From contig NW_004451406.1 in the NCBI RefSeq assembly GCF_000321225.1, positions 581,410-645,409 of the forward strand: a stretch of DNA of 64,000 nt, read 5' to 3'. Positions within the stretch are counted from its first letter, which is position 1, and each line of letters opens with the position of its first letter. The position numbers and the translations under genes are program-made. The notes beneath the pieces are model-generated. The model did not search any database. It was not told the origin of the DNA and was given only the letters and a program-made list of their open reading frames with translations. Shown piece after piece: positions 46,376 through 57,990 of this stretch. Source of the stretch: Odobenus rosmarus divergens (Eukaryota; Chordata; Mammalia; Carnivora; Odobenidae).

Positions 46376-48015
46376 TCATAAGTGAAAAAAAAAAAAAGTA
46401 GTACTGACAGAACCACTACAGCAGGCAAATCCATACCCAGAATGTTTATGTTTTCTGGTAACAGTAAAGTGCCATGTCTCTGCAAGAGGAGGGGTCAAAC
46501 CTAAGAAACCTACCACTGTCAAGCCAGTTTTTTTTCCCCCAGAGAATGGTGATATATCACGGGTCGGCATTTGCCTCTGCTACTGACAGGTTGAATACTC
46601 AGGCAAACTCTTCTTTCACATTACAGAAGCAACCATATTTACCACCAAAATTGTGCCAACTGGGAAATTTTCCCTTTAGTGTTTAAGTAGAAGATCCCTG
46701 CTAAGTGGGGTGGTAGTACGAAAGCCATCGGCCTCAGCCTGGGACAGAATATCAGGAAGATTTGCCCATATACAGTGCCACTGCTTTTTTCTTCTATGTT
46801 AACTGGCCTTAAGATCAGTTAAGTAGTAACTCTAGGAGTCTGTGTTCTAATTCTTCTTTGAGGTTTTCTAGACGCTCCTGCAGTATAATTCTTTGCCTTA
46901 GATCTTCCAGTATTTTTGGATCCAAGTGGCAGGGTATCTTGACTCTAATCTGGACCTGCTGCAGAAATATGTGCTCCAAGTCTCAATCATAATTGTCCTC
47001 CATAGGGGTTATCTAAAAAGTAGGCAGAGCAGAATAATCAAATGTAGAATTTTCTGCTTCTGAAACTCAAGAGGTCTCATGGAGCACTGTGCCTCCTTCT
47101 TTTGATGGGTAGTGTAAAGTGAAGTAAGGTTTCCCTTACTTTAATAAGCAACATCTCTAAATGCTCTATACCGTGGATCCCTAGAAACTTCACCAATAGG
47201 ATAAGTCTTAAATTTTGGGGGGTTTAATTACCACACTCTTGGAAACGTATCTAACAGTAAGGCATGTAGGATTCTTGCTGCTTACTCATTACTGGATCCA
47301 ACTAACATAAAACAATGTAACGGATCAACAAGATGTTATGAGGGATATCAAGAGGACCAAAAGTCCTCTACATACTATAACAGAAAGAACAAGACAACAA
47401 AGGTGTACTGTTGTCATTGCTACATAAGTGGAAACTGCTTCTGATTTTCCTTACCTATGGGAATATAACCAACAGCATTTGGCAAGTCTGTCACTACATA
47501 CCAGGTGCCAGGTTTTCCACAATAAAATATTGTACCCAGTATGGCAGCTGCAATTGGCATTATCATCTCATTCAGTTTATGAAAATCTACTCTCAACTTC
47601 CCAAGCACATTGGACTTTGCACAGGCCAAGTAGGTGATATAAATGGGGATGTGACAAGATTCACCATCCCTGCACCCTTCAGATATCTGATGGCAGTTAT
47701 CTACTCTACATTTGCCTTAATGAAGCTATATTGTTTTGATTTACTCTTTTGATAGGGGTTGGTGGTACTTCCAAGGGCTTTTACTTGTCCCTGCCTGCCA
47801 TAATGACTCTCACTTCACAAGCCAGGGAAACAATACAAGAAATCTGTCAGTTAAAATCTATTTCCCCTATTCATTCTGAAATAACCACAGGATGGGTTCA
47901 AAATGACTATCTCCTCTTAAAGCTGGACTCTTTTTCATTACTGGTTATGGCAGGAACTATGTTGACCACAGCCATAGGTGACCTCCAGTGCCCAAGTATA
48001 ATTTCCTCGCCTTGA
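46376..48015 (-). mobile_element. ERV-L class endogenous retroviral remnant (pro-pol), decayed
   Basis: Read on the minus strand the parts lie in pol order. A probable protease-proximal region covers 48015-47640. An RT block A remnant in the frame 47629-47420 has WYVVTDLPNAV with the catalytic D. An integrase-core remnant in the frame 46570-46376 has HSGYGFA, with the expected acidic residue just upstream replaced. Stops and frameshifts separate the pieces and the sequence between them is scrambled. No LTRs or envelope were identified. This is an old, inactive genomic fossil. The class assignment rests on pol motif recognition only. Confidence 0.75.
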
Positions 48016-48055
48016 ATGGTGGTGGAATCTGTAACTTGCCTCTAAGCAACTGAAT

Positions 48056-48552
48056 ATGGCAAAGGTGATAAGATGCCACTGTTATGCTCTATGGCAAAGG
48101 AGAAGGGATTTTACAGGTGCAGTTAAGGTCCCTAATCATTGATTGACTTCAAGTTACACTGTCTTAATTGAGTGAACCCTTTATAAGAGGGCATAGGGCT
48201 TCCTTAAAGCTAGGACTCAAAGAAGAAGTGGTGTTTGTTCTCTCTCTCTCTCTCTCCCTCCCTTCCTCCACTTTTGCCATGGATTCCACAGCCATTATGA
48301 AATGAATTTTGCCAGCAACGTGAGGGAGCTTGGAAGCAGATCCTTACCCAGTTGAGCATCCATATGAGAATGTGGTTGAGCCAGCACCATGATTACAGTC
48401 TTGTGAAACCTTGAGCAGAAAACCAAGAACCCAGCTAATCCACATCCAGACTTTTAGACTTTAGAAACTGTGGGATAATAAACAGATGCTGTTTTATTGT
48501 TTTAAGCTTCTGTTAGTCGTAATTTGTTTCCCAGTATAGAAAACTAATATAG
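48056..48552 (+). mobile_element. MLT1-type MaLR LTR
   Basis: 'gggattttacaggtgcagtta', 'taattgagtgaaccctttata', 'atgagaatgtggttgagcc', 'ctttagaaactgtgggataat' and 'ttttattgttttaagc', ending 'gaaaactaatata', is the MaLR LTR order with the A/T-rich 3' end. The 5' end is uncertain. It lies beside the ERV-L fragment but in the opposite orientation, so the two are independent insertions. Confidence 0.8.
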
Positions 48553-48571
48553 GAACTCTTACTATGGTTGA

Positions 48572-48790
48572 GCAGGATTTTTCAACTTCAGCACTCTGAG
48601 ATTTTTAGCCAGATAATTCATTCTTGTCAGGGATTGTCCTATGCATCCTAAGATGTTTAGAAACATCTCAGGCCTGTATTCATTAGATGCCAGTAGCACG
48701 TACCTTCCCAGTTGTGACAATGAAAAATGTCTCTGGACATTGCCAGATGTCCACCAGGGGACAAAAATCACACAGGTTCAGAAACACTGG
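48572..48790 (-). mobile_element. MER5A-type hAT (Charlie) non-autonomous DNA element
   Basis: The plus strand reads 'cagataattcattcttgtcag', 'ctaagatgtttagaaac', 'agttgtgacaatgaaaaatg', 'tctggacattgccagatgtcc' and 'aggggacaaaaatcac', ending 'ggttcagaaacactg'. That end is the complement of a CAGTG..TTCT.AACC terminal repeat. The length near 219 bases suits MER5A. The flanking 8 bases (tggttgag, gtgtagag) match at 5 of 8, an eroded TSD at best. Confidence 0.85.
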
Positions 48791-48901
48791 TGTAGAGGCA
48801 ACAGGAAGTGGTAGGAATTGGTTCACAACAGAATCAAGATGCTCATGTGAGGTTGTACAAAATCATCAAAAGTGCAATTATTGAAAATATTTTTTAGGTA
48901 G

Positions 48902-49138
48902 GGGCACCTGGGTGGCTCAGTCGGTTAAGCATCCAACTCTTGGTTTTGGCTCAGGTCATGATCTCAGAATCATGGGTCAAGCCCCGGGTCAAGCTCTGTG
49001 CTGGGCATGGAGCCTGCTTCAGATTCTCTCTCCTCTCCCTCTGCCCTTCTGTGCACTGCCCCCCCCCACCATTCACATGTGCACATGTTCTCTCTCTCTC
49101 TCTCTCTCAAAAAAAATATATGTGTGTGTGTGTGTGTG
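48902..49138 (+). mobile_element. CAN-SINE, older 'aactcttggttttggctc' subtype
   Basis: The TSD is 'tattttttaggtag' (48888-48901) against 'tatttttaaagtag' (49139-49152). The tail has become an A-run followed by a (TG)n microsatellite (49117-49140) instead of AAAT repeats. A C-run at 49061-49069 interrupts the body. Confidence 0.94.
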
Positions 49139-49234
49139 TATTTTTAAAGTAGATAAGAGAAGGGGTTGCTTCCATCAGCAGATAAGTGTCAGGGAAAGGT
49201 AAAACTTCAGTTTTCCATCTCATCTCTTTCCATC

Positions 49235-49812
49235 TCATCCTTGCAAATCAAGAGGTTCAAATCTTTGTGTTCACTTTAAGAACACACCTGAAATTTCCCA
49301 GGCCATCAGCTGTATGTGCCTATCTGAAAATCCACTAAGTACCTGAAGGATTTCACTTTGCAGAAGCAGTGTGTCCCATTCCATCCCTACAATGGTGGAG
49401 TTGGTAGGTGTGCCCAGGCCAGAGAGTGGGGCTGCACACAGGCTTGGTGGCCCAAAAAGAGTGCCGAATTTTTACTGCACACGCTTGAAAATGCAGAGAG
49501 TAATGCTGAACTTAAGAGTTTAGATATAAGTTCTCTGGTCATTGAGCACATCCAGGTGAACAGAGCTCCCCAACATACAGTGTAGAACTTAAAGGGCTCA
49601 TAGTCAGATTAACCCATACATGAGCTCTCCTTGCCACATTGAGATGATCCATACTGAAAAAGAGAAGATTGTTCCTAAACCAGAAGAGGAAGTTGCACAG
49701 AAGAAAAATATCCTGAAGAAACAAAAGTTGCACAGAAGAAAAGAAACTGAAGAAACAAAAACTTACGGCCAGAGAGTAAATTCTGCATACAATAAATGCA
49801 AATAAAAGTAAA
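49235..49812 (+). pseudogene. processed pseudogene of ribosomal protein L17 (uL22)
   Basis: The parent is a component of the large cytosolic ribosomal subunit. Homology begins inside codon-equivalent 10-15 of the parent (5'-truncated) and runs without introns to the stop at 49777-49779, followed by 'aataaa' and an A-rich end. The frame 49358-49585 contains [37 protein letters not shown] and [10 protein letters not shown], all RPL17 segments. A premature TAG (49583-49585) and a frameshift follow. The next frame (49620-49805) has [10 protein letters not shown] and [11 protein letters not shown]. The Lys-rich C-terminal codons are partly duplicated (49690-49762). It has no ORF equal to the parent (about 184 residues) and is not expected to be functional. 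Confidence 0.95.
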
Positions 49813-49819
49813 AACAAGA

Positions 49820-51256
49820 AAAAAATGTTCAAGCAAACCCTTGTGATTTTTTACTCAGTTGAAAACTGAGTAGTGAGAATATATATGGTATGGTATGTAC
49901 TAAAAAGAGAACATAGTATACTATACTACTGTGCACTGTATATAAAATGTATATATATTACATTATGTAATACATTGCACTCTGAAGATATTTTATGTAG
50001 CTACCTTAACAAACTAAGATATGGAAACATCTTTAATTTTGCTGACATATTATTTACAAATCAGAAATATAATTGCCTTTCTACAGTTTTTAACCTTAGC
50101 AACTTAAACATAAATTCAGTGATGGAAAACGAACTCTAATAAATGAATTGTACAGGCATTACAGATTGGAAAAAGCAAGTGTCGTTTTTGCAATGTCAAC
50201 TCTGTTCTGTGTCTTCGTATAAATAGCCAGAGGCAGGCTTGAATACTTTCATTTGAAATCGACTAATGATTTCACGTTACTCGTTTCCTGGTACCACCAC
50301 CAGCAATACCTCTACCACCACACGTTTTATTTGTTTGTTTCTTTGTTTATATTTTATTTTTAACTCTGTGTCTTCAACCTAATGGAAGAAAGGTTCTCAT
50401 AAACCATGGTAATGTTTCACAAGTCTGTGTATGATTATCTCTATTTCAAGCATGAGATACAGGGAAGAAATGAAAAGAGGTAAATCTAGCCACCCTACAA
50501 AACAATTCCATCTTAGCCTTGAAGTGTAAGTTCTTGAAAATTCCAGTATTAAACTCACACTTATTTCTGTCTTCATCTATACCAAGTATTTTCCCCATAT
50601 ACCCAAACAGGACCCTTGTTTTATTGCTGGTATACAGCTGTTGTTTCATATGGTACATGTACAAAAGAATGAATGAATATTGATAACAATATATTTATAT
50701 TTGCAAAATTATTTTAGGTTATCTGCTACATTTTTTTTTGTCTGCGCCACCTCTTTTCTTTTCTTTGCCCTTCCTGAACCAACACTCAAATACTTGACCC
50801 ACACCAGTCAATTAGAGCATGCTATTCTCCTGGGCCAAAGTTCTGGTGCAGGAGTATGCATGTAGCTCCAGTAGGGTAAATTAGGGATCTTTTGAGGAGA
50901 TCAATATGAGAGATGAGAGGTAGACTGTCTCTTTCCTTTCCAGACGGTGAGCCGTATGGACCATATAAGCCTGAGTGGCTGAAGAATTATTTCCCACCAC
51001 AGAGAGAGCTCTCACCAGACAATGCCAAACAACTGAAAACAGAAGTGAAAGGGTGAGTAAGAAACCCAGTGACACCATGCGATAGCTAAGAGAGCTGATA
51101 TATTTCATTGTTTATTTTGTTTTTGTCTTAGTGTGGTTTTAAAAGTCATGTTAAGTTGTTTTATGACATTTGGAACTGAAAAACTTATGAGTAATATAAC
51201 TGCCCTTTGTAATTTAGTATAAATTTCCTCCCTACAAATCAGAATTCCATTTTGAC
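49820..51256. other. unassigned DNA
   Basis: No gene was recognised. The 50740-51090 part may be an old LTR-like repeat ('ccaccacagagagagctctc', 'gccaaacaactgaaaacagaag'), but I could not name it. A pyrimidine stretch ending 'cctttccag' at about 50943 resembles a splice acceptor without other exon evidence. Confidence 0.4.
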
Positions 51257-51263
51257 CTAGTTC

Positions 51264-51477
51264 GTCTTTTTTTTTTTTTTTTTTTTTTGATTTTATTTGA
51301 CAGAGAGAGATACAGCAAGAGAGGGAACACAAGCAGGGGGAGTGGGAGAGGGAGAAGCAGGCTGCCCGCAGAGCAGGGAGCCCGATGCAGGGCTTGATGC
51401 AGGGCTCGATCCCAGGACCCTGGGATCATGACCCAAGCTGAAGGCAGACGCTTAATGACTGAGCCACCCAGGCACCC
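51264..51477 (-). mobile_element. CAN-SINE with long poly-T side and internal duplication
   Basis: Reverse copy. The flanks share 'ctagttc' (51257-51263 and 51478-51484). The tail is an approximately 22-base T-run (51266-51289). The 'gatgcagggctcgat' module is doubled (51384-51413), the same duplication as in the copies at 3303 and 37592. Confidence 0.95.
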
Positions 51478-51484
51478 CTAGTTC

Positions 51485-54400
51485 ATTATTAAGAGATAAA
51501 GAGTACATTAGTTAGGTTCCTGGCAGGAAACAGATCCCATTCCCAATGGATAAATTGAAAATAATTACTGAAGAGACTTACAGAGGTGGACAAGGTCAGA
51601 AAAAAAAACAACAAAATATGATGAAGCTAAAATAAAAATGTCATGAATTTCATAATATCTTAAAAATCAGCATAATTCTTCAGCATATGAAAGAAATATT
51701 TTAATTGAAGGCCTTTTTCCTCCCACTAGTGAAAATTTTATAGAAAGAAGGTAATGAAAAGCTTTTTAGTACAATTTTGTAGACTCTTCCTAAAATTTCA
51801 TTTGCAGTAGACTGAAATATTTATTGAAAAACATTTTTCTTCTGGAGAAAATGCATTTGTTAAATCTAGAAAAGGAAAAAAAAGTGAGACAATAGTCAAA
51901 ATGTATGGCACTCCTTAACCAAATTAGAATCTTTCCAACATAAGTGATATTTCTCTTCACAGTATCTGCCCAGAAAGAATATTTGAGTATTTTAGAAAGT
52001 TTTTGTGAAGACATAATAACATATCTGCAGATAGGTTTATTAGACAATGAAAGAATTGCCAAATATTCCTTAAGTCTATTAGAAATCTCTGCTGTAGCTT
52101 ACATGAAAAAAAAAGTGCTCCCAGTTAAATAATATTCATTTATTTTAGGTACACAAATGGTTGAATCATTTAGGGAAAATATACACTTAGAACAAATTAT
52201 AAAAGCCATTCTATAAATAAAATGAATTATTTTGTCGTAAGTTCTATTTGTAACTTGATACTAACTTGGGCTGGGAATAGATTCAATTAGCCTTAAGTAA
52301 TCTTGAAAGATATTCTTAGAAACAAGAAAAAACAATCATATATGTGTTTTAAAAATATGCAGAATATACTAGGCTCACATTTTAATCACTTTAAAGGAAC
52401 AACTTCTGCATTATTAGAATACTTGTTTGGCTCCATTTTCTTTATTCACTCCATTTTCCTAAATGAAAAGCTATAATACTATCTAATAGTAACAAAGTAA
52501 TGAATATCCAGAAACTTGGTTCAGCATATCGGAGTATTGCTGTTTTATGGACGCTAGTGTGTTAATGTGGATTAACATTATATAGTGGATTCTTATTGCA
52601 GGAACATGTACTCTGGGCATACACTTAATGTTGAGTTCTATATGAAGATTAGAATTAGATAATATTAGAATTAAGTAAACACTAGGAGACTGCCTCATTT
52701 TAATACTTATTCAACTGAAGTCCAGATAGCTTAAGGAACTTTTTAAGATACTTCAGAATAACCCAGGACTACAAGCAGGTACAAATTAGAGTGTGTCTTT
52801 AGATTCTTGGTGGAGAAAAAATACAGCTGCTATAGTGTAAACTGCTTGATCGCTGTCATTAACAATAGGCTGAGAATCATTAGGTTTTTGTAGTTTCTCT
52901 TATAATTTTTATCACTCCTATTAGTCTCAGTATGCTGGTTTTAAGAATGTGCCATGCATGGTGCACATCTAGGACTCCCCTGGGACTTAAGATAAGATAG
53001 TGTTTTGTACCTCCTAAGTATTGAATAAGAAGTTCTACTTTGCATCAATGTCAGCTGTCCCCAAGCTCATGAGTCATGGCTGTTGTAATGGTTGGTTGGG
53101 TCCATTTTTATCATAGATCTCTATCACTGAAGCACAGCTATTGAACCTCAGAGTTAACTCTGCTGAATAATTGTTTTCTCTAAATGAGGATTCCATCACA
53201 TGTAGATAATAATTTAATTTGCCAGGACATGATTTCTAAATACTTTGAACTGGGATTCCCTAATAGACAGTAGTGAATCTATTTTTAAGATGACCATGAA
53301 AACGTAACTGTGTTTATGAGAAAGATTTCATTCATGGTGGTAATAAAGTGATAACTGAGTATTTCAAAGTGTAAGCTGAAAATTCTTGGTCAGGGTGATG
53401 TGATAATTCATAGTGCTGAAAATTCTGAAATGATAGCTAGAATGAAGCTTCAGCTTTTCTAAAAAGCTTTTTGGAAGTTGGTGAACTGAAAGTTTCCCAT
53501 TTATCTAGTGATTCTTGTGCACTAGGAAATTTGGTTGATGGCTCAAATTAAACATTTTTTTCATGTAAAGAGAAGAGAGATTCAATCATAGTTGTTAATT
53601 ATAGATCTACTTCCTACATTTTGCTAAATGCTGGGGAGCAGAGGATATCCTAGAGAAAATTCAATATAAAACTGATTTTAGAAAAAGTTTCTCAGTCATG
53701 ATGAGGAGTTGTTGAATTATCATTTAAATTGCATAGGATTAAGATGTAAAAGCCATAACAGATATGGTAATGCACAAAAATGATTGTTTAATGAGGACTG
53801 GGTCATCAAGAAATGTTTCAAGAAAAGATAGGACTGAAGCTGTTATTTGAGGAATAGTCATAATTTGAATTTGGCTTGGTTTAGGATGTACTTGATACAA
53901 AAATATTTTGCTGATAATCTTCTCAGTTCCCCTAGAACAAGCATCCAATTTGTATCTGGTTTTTGTTTTGTTTTGTTTTAGCTTTAGGATTACTTAGACA
54001 TTATCAGTGGAAAACAAACTAAGCGACACTTATTTAAGCAAAGTAGTTAAGTATATTTTCTTCTACAGTTAAACATAGCTTGAAGGATTTTGACCCAAAG
54101 TACTTCCTAAGTCCTCAGACCAGTAATAGGAAAGATTAGCTTCTAGACCAGATATATTTAATGAGCTACTCAGGTAGGTATCTTTTTTTATTTCTTTTGG
54201 CTCTTACATTAAAATCAAAATGATTTTATGTCACTAAGCTAGAATATGATTTTAAGAGCTTATGGGATATGCCCAAGGACATCTACTGTGTCATCTATTG
54301 CTGTCAAGTAAGGAAATCCCCCTAATTGACTTATATTGCAGGATATTTAAAAATAAAGACTGGGTGAAGTGACTAAACTGACTGTTTGGCTTCTGTGAGA

Positions 54401-55388
54401 ACAGCTTTAAAAAAGGATTATATTTGCTTAGAGGGTTGAAACCTCGTTTACCTCTTATGACAATATTCAGCTAAGAAATATTCAGTGATGCTTCCCATCT
54501 CTATTTTAGGAGCTGCATAGAGTTAAGACTCAGGCATTTGGTTCTCTCCATAATGTTTCTAATAACACAGCATACTCAAAAGCAACTGAGCCTGAGCTAG
54601 CCACTCAAGCTGGAGAACAAAGCCTTTGGTTCGATCATTCTTAAAAGTGACAGTAACTTTTTGTAAAACCCCAGAGCTGTCAATATGGCTTCATTTCACA
54701 TTATTTTCTGTATGTACTGTTCTCAGCATGAAGCAGTTCCAAAAGACATTAGAACTGTGAGATTCAGGAAACCTTTGGATCAGATAATTACCATTTCCTT
54801 CATTATATATTAATTCAGGATGGTTTCCCTTTTGTTTCTTAAGCATAAATGGTGCCATATTTTTTTTCTCTGAAACAGTTGGAATGTTTCTGTTCAAGGT
54901 GATCTGCAGCTGCTTAGGCAACCATATTTTTTTTTTCTTGAATAAATACTGAAACACATTATTTGGAAGTGAGAAGACAGATCAGGGCAGGTGATTTCCA
55001 AATGTTCTTCCATTCAAGAATGTTACATATTATTTCAGCGTATTTTCAGAAAACAGATATTCAGTATTCCACTTTTCACATAATGTTTCCCACAAAGTCA
55101 CAATAATATAATAAAACACGTGTGCACACACATACATATGTACGTGTGTTGCTCACAGGAACAATAAAACAAAAACTCACATGATTGCAGGTCATATTTT
55201 GCCATGGTAGTTTTTCACCAAAAAATAAGATTTATAATGTAAGATTTAGGCAGTCAGCATACATGCCTAATGATGTAGTATGGATCTATTATTGTGCCTC
55301 TGCATGAGATATAAAATAAAAAGGCAAAATCCTTGTTCTTGAGGATCTTGAGGAATCCAGTTTGTGAGAAAGATTAGTAAACACAGTC
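51485..55388. other. unassigned A+T-rich DNA
   Basis: Almost four kilobases with no recognised repeat, RNA or gene. This is the longest apparently unique stretch in the window. Frames of 60-90 codons (51790, 51944, 52483, 53739, 54691) show no recognisable product. If any conserved non-coding element or short exon exists in the window, this is a reasonable place to look. Confidence 0.4.
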
Positions 55389-55405
55389 AAAACACAATGA
55401 GGTGA

Positions 55406-55600
55406 GGGGCACCTGGGTGGCTCAGTTGTTAAGTGTCTGCCTTTGGCTCAGGTCATGATCCCAGGGTCTTGGGATCGAGCCCCACGTCAGGCTCCCTGCT
55501 CTATGGGGAGTCTGCTTCTCCCTCTCCAACTCCCCCTGCTTGTGTTCCCTCTCTCGCTGTCTCTGTCAAATAAATAAATAAAACTTAAAAAAAACCACAC
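55406..55600 (+). mobile_element. CAN-SINE
   Basis: Full head 'gggcacctgggtggctcagttg'. The TSD is 'acacaatgaggtga' (55392-55405) against 'cacaaaatgaggtga' (55602-55616). The A tail ends with a short (CA)n. Confidence 0.95.
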
Positions 55601-55617
55601 ACACAAAATGAGGTGAA

Positions 55618-56792
55618 TGCTACAGTGGAGGCATGCAGGAAAGGGGACTCCAAGATGCAAGGGGGATTGTGGTGAAACTCTACCTTGAAGATTGCGTAAG
55701 AAGAATTCCTTTCTCTGACAAGGAGGGCAGGTCTTTTAGATAAAGCTACCAGCACCTGCAAAGTCCTATAGATGTGAGAAAAATGGGCATGCAGGTAACA
55801 GGACATTCCTTTAAAGGAAATAGCAAACAAGCAGACCTCAGAAAGGGGAAAGTGAGGAAGGGAAGCACTGATTAAGGATAGGAGATGGTTGTAGCTATTT
55901 TTTCAAATAAGAATACCTGCAGTTAGAACTATAAAGGATGAAAACAGGTTTAGATACAGACCAAAGAGATACATATCACAGCACTCAAGTATGGAATTTT
56001 CTAAAATAGAACCAGAATAAGCACCTGTGCTGGAGGTAGCATTAATCATAAACTAGGAAGGCATAAAGTCTAGCACTCTTCATTTACTGGGCCCTTATTT
56101 GAATCAACCAAGTAAAATGTTATCATTCTGAATAAAACTTCACTTGCATACCTAATTTTGCATTCATAATTTTGTGATATATATTTTTAGAGAGTGCCTC
56201 CAGATTATATGAACTTTGGGTCCAACAAATCCTGCATTCACCTTGCCTAGAGGATAAGTCCATGGTAGTGCTAAAAAACTAATAACTAGAAGTCAAAGTA
56301 ACTGGCTTAATTTTGTAAACTAAGTCATTAAATTATAAAAAGGCATGATTGCTTAGCTATACACAACTGACAAAATAGAGCTATGTTTTCATCCTCACTT
56401 CCAAACAAGAAGTGTTTTTTTCTCACCGATAGGGATTTACGTTTTGTCCTTGACCACCCATCCCAGCCCCCACTTGGGGACAAGTCTGCCACTGATCACA
56501 AGAATGCCTATTCCCTGATTCCTCAGAGATATAGCGTGCACAGGTTAAAGAGAGTTAAGGCACAGGAATTCTGAAATGTGGTCCATGATAGAATTATGCA
56601 GAGTCTCTCCCTACTCTTGAAAAGGTGAATAAACAGGGATCAGTTTTAGTGAGAAAGGTTTGAAGAAAGGGATATACTAGTGCAGAATCAACCACATAAG
56701 TATAACATAAATACAGATAAGTGACATATCTATCTTCATATATGTACACTCAGTTAATTTTCACAAAGTGGATATCCCTGTGTAATCCACAT
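55618..56792. other. unassigned DNA
   Basis: No feature was recognised. Confidence 0.4.
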
Positions 56793-56813
56793 TCACATTA
56801 AAAATGGCACCTC

Positions 56814-57049
56814 GGGTTCTAGAGGGGAGGGGGGAGGGGGTGGTTAGCCTGGTGATGGGTATTAAAGAGGGCACGTACTGAATGGAGCACTGGGTGTTAT
56901 ANNNNNNNNNNNNNNNNNNNNNNNNNNNNNNNNNNNNNNNNNNNNNNNNNNGAGGGCACGTACTGAATGGAGCACTGGGTGTTATATGCAAACAATGAAT
57001 CATGGAACACTACATCAAAAAATAAATAAATAAATTTAATTTAAAAAAG
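56814..57049 (+). mobile_element. LINE-1 3'UTR fragment containing an assembly gap
   Basis: 'gttctagaggggagg', 'ttagcctggtgatgggtat' and 'gagggcacgtactgaatgg', then 'gagcactgggtgttatatgc', 'aatgaatcatggaac' and an AAAT tail, is the carnivore L1 3' end. The TSD contains 'aaaaatggcacctc' (left copy ends at 56813, right copy ends at 57118). The true length is unknown because 50 N interrupt it. Confidence 0.9.
56902..56951. other. assembly gap (50 N)
   Basis: Fifty unresolved bases. The 35 bases just left of the gap (56867-56901) and just right of it (56952-56986) are identical. Confidence 0.99.
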
Positions 57050-57054
57050 TCACA

Positions 57055-57106
<52 letters not shown>

Positions 57107-57108
57107 AA
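57055..57108. repeat. (AAAT)n microsatellite within a TSD copy
   Basis: About 13 AAAT units lying between 'tcacattaaa' (57050-57059) and 'aaaaatggcacctc' (57105-57118). These two pieces are contiguous in the left TSD at 56793-56813. Confidence 0.92.
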
Positions 57109-57239
57109 ATGGCACCTCATAAAATCCTTCTGTGTACCCTTGCAGGCATTATTTCTACCCAAAGTGATCACTACCCACATTAGTTAGAATAACTTGAGAG
57201 ATAAGTTTTTGTCTGCTTTAGAATGTACACTACTATTCC

Positions 57240-57990
57240 TTTGTATCTGATTGTTTACCTAATAGTATGTCAATACGATTCTTCCCTGTTATTGAGTATA
57301 GTAGTAGTTTATTCATGTTTATTGCTATATTGAATTCCATTGTATGAACAAATACTTCAAATGTAATCTTTTCCACTGTTGACTGACACTTGGGTTGTTT
57401 TCAATTTGGGGCTGCATGAAAGCTCTGCTATGAATATTCTGGGTCATGAATGTTAGTGAATATATGTAACATTTGCATTGGGTTTATAACTAACAGTGGA
57501 ATTGCTGGGTCATGAAGTTAACTACATATTCCATTTTAGTAAATAATGCCAAACAAAATGCTTGTCAAATTTATATTCCTGGTAGCAGTGTTTAAGAATT
57601 CTATCTGCTCTACATATCTTTAATTATTGCCGTTCTGTTTGTTTAGTAGTATCTCACTGTTAGAATTTTTATTTCCCTGATGATTAATGAGGTTGAGTCC
57701 ATATTCATATGTTTACTGATAGTTTGGATGTCCTCTTTTGTGAAGTGCCTGCGATTATTTTATTTGCCTATTGGATCATCTATTTTCTTTTTTCTTTTTG
57801 ATTTGAAGGAAGTCTTTATATATTCTGGATCAAAGACTTTGTCAGATAAGGGATAGCAAATATGTTTTTCCACTTGGAGCCTTGGGGTTTTACTCAGAAA
57901 TACCTTTTGAGGAACAAATGATTTTAATTTTAATACAGTATACTTATGTTTTTCTGATTTTTGTAACCTTCAAGTAAACATTTTGTTTTA
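57240..57990 (-). mobile_element. old LINE-1 (L1M-type) fragment
   Basis: The reverse complement of L1 ORF2/3'UTR landmarks: 'ttgaattccattgtatg', 'cacttgggttgttttcaat', 'gtggaattgctgggtcatg', 'gtagtatctcactgttag', 'tttccctgatgattaatgagg' and 'ggatgtcctcttttgtgaag'. No frame survives. Confidence 0.82.

Noticed and set aside
47411..47752. 113-codon plus-strand frame and its overlapping partner
   Set aside because: They are antisense to the ERV-L pol remnant. The minus-strand reading carries the recognisable RT block.
50930..51060. Exon-like stretch after 'tttcctttccag'
   Set aside because: There is no convincing frame. The surrounding motifs look more like an old repeat.
56761..57003. 80-codon minus-strand frame
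   Set aside because: It runs through 50 N and an L1 3'UTR, so it is an artefact.
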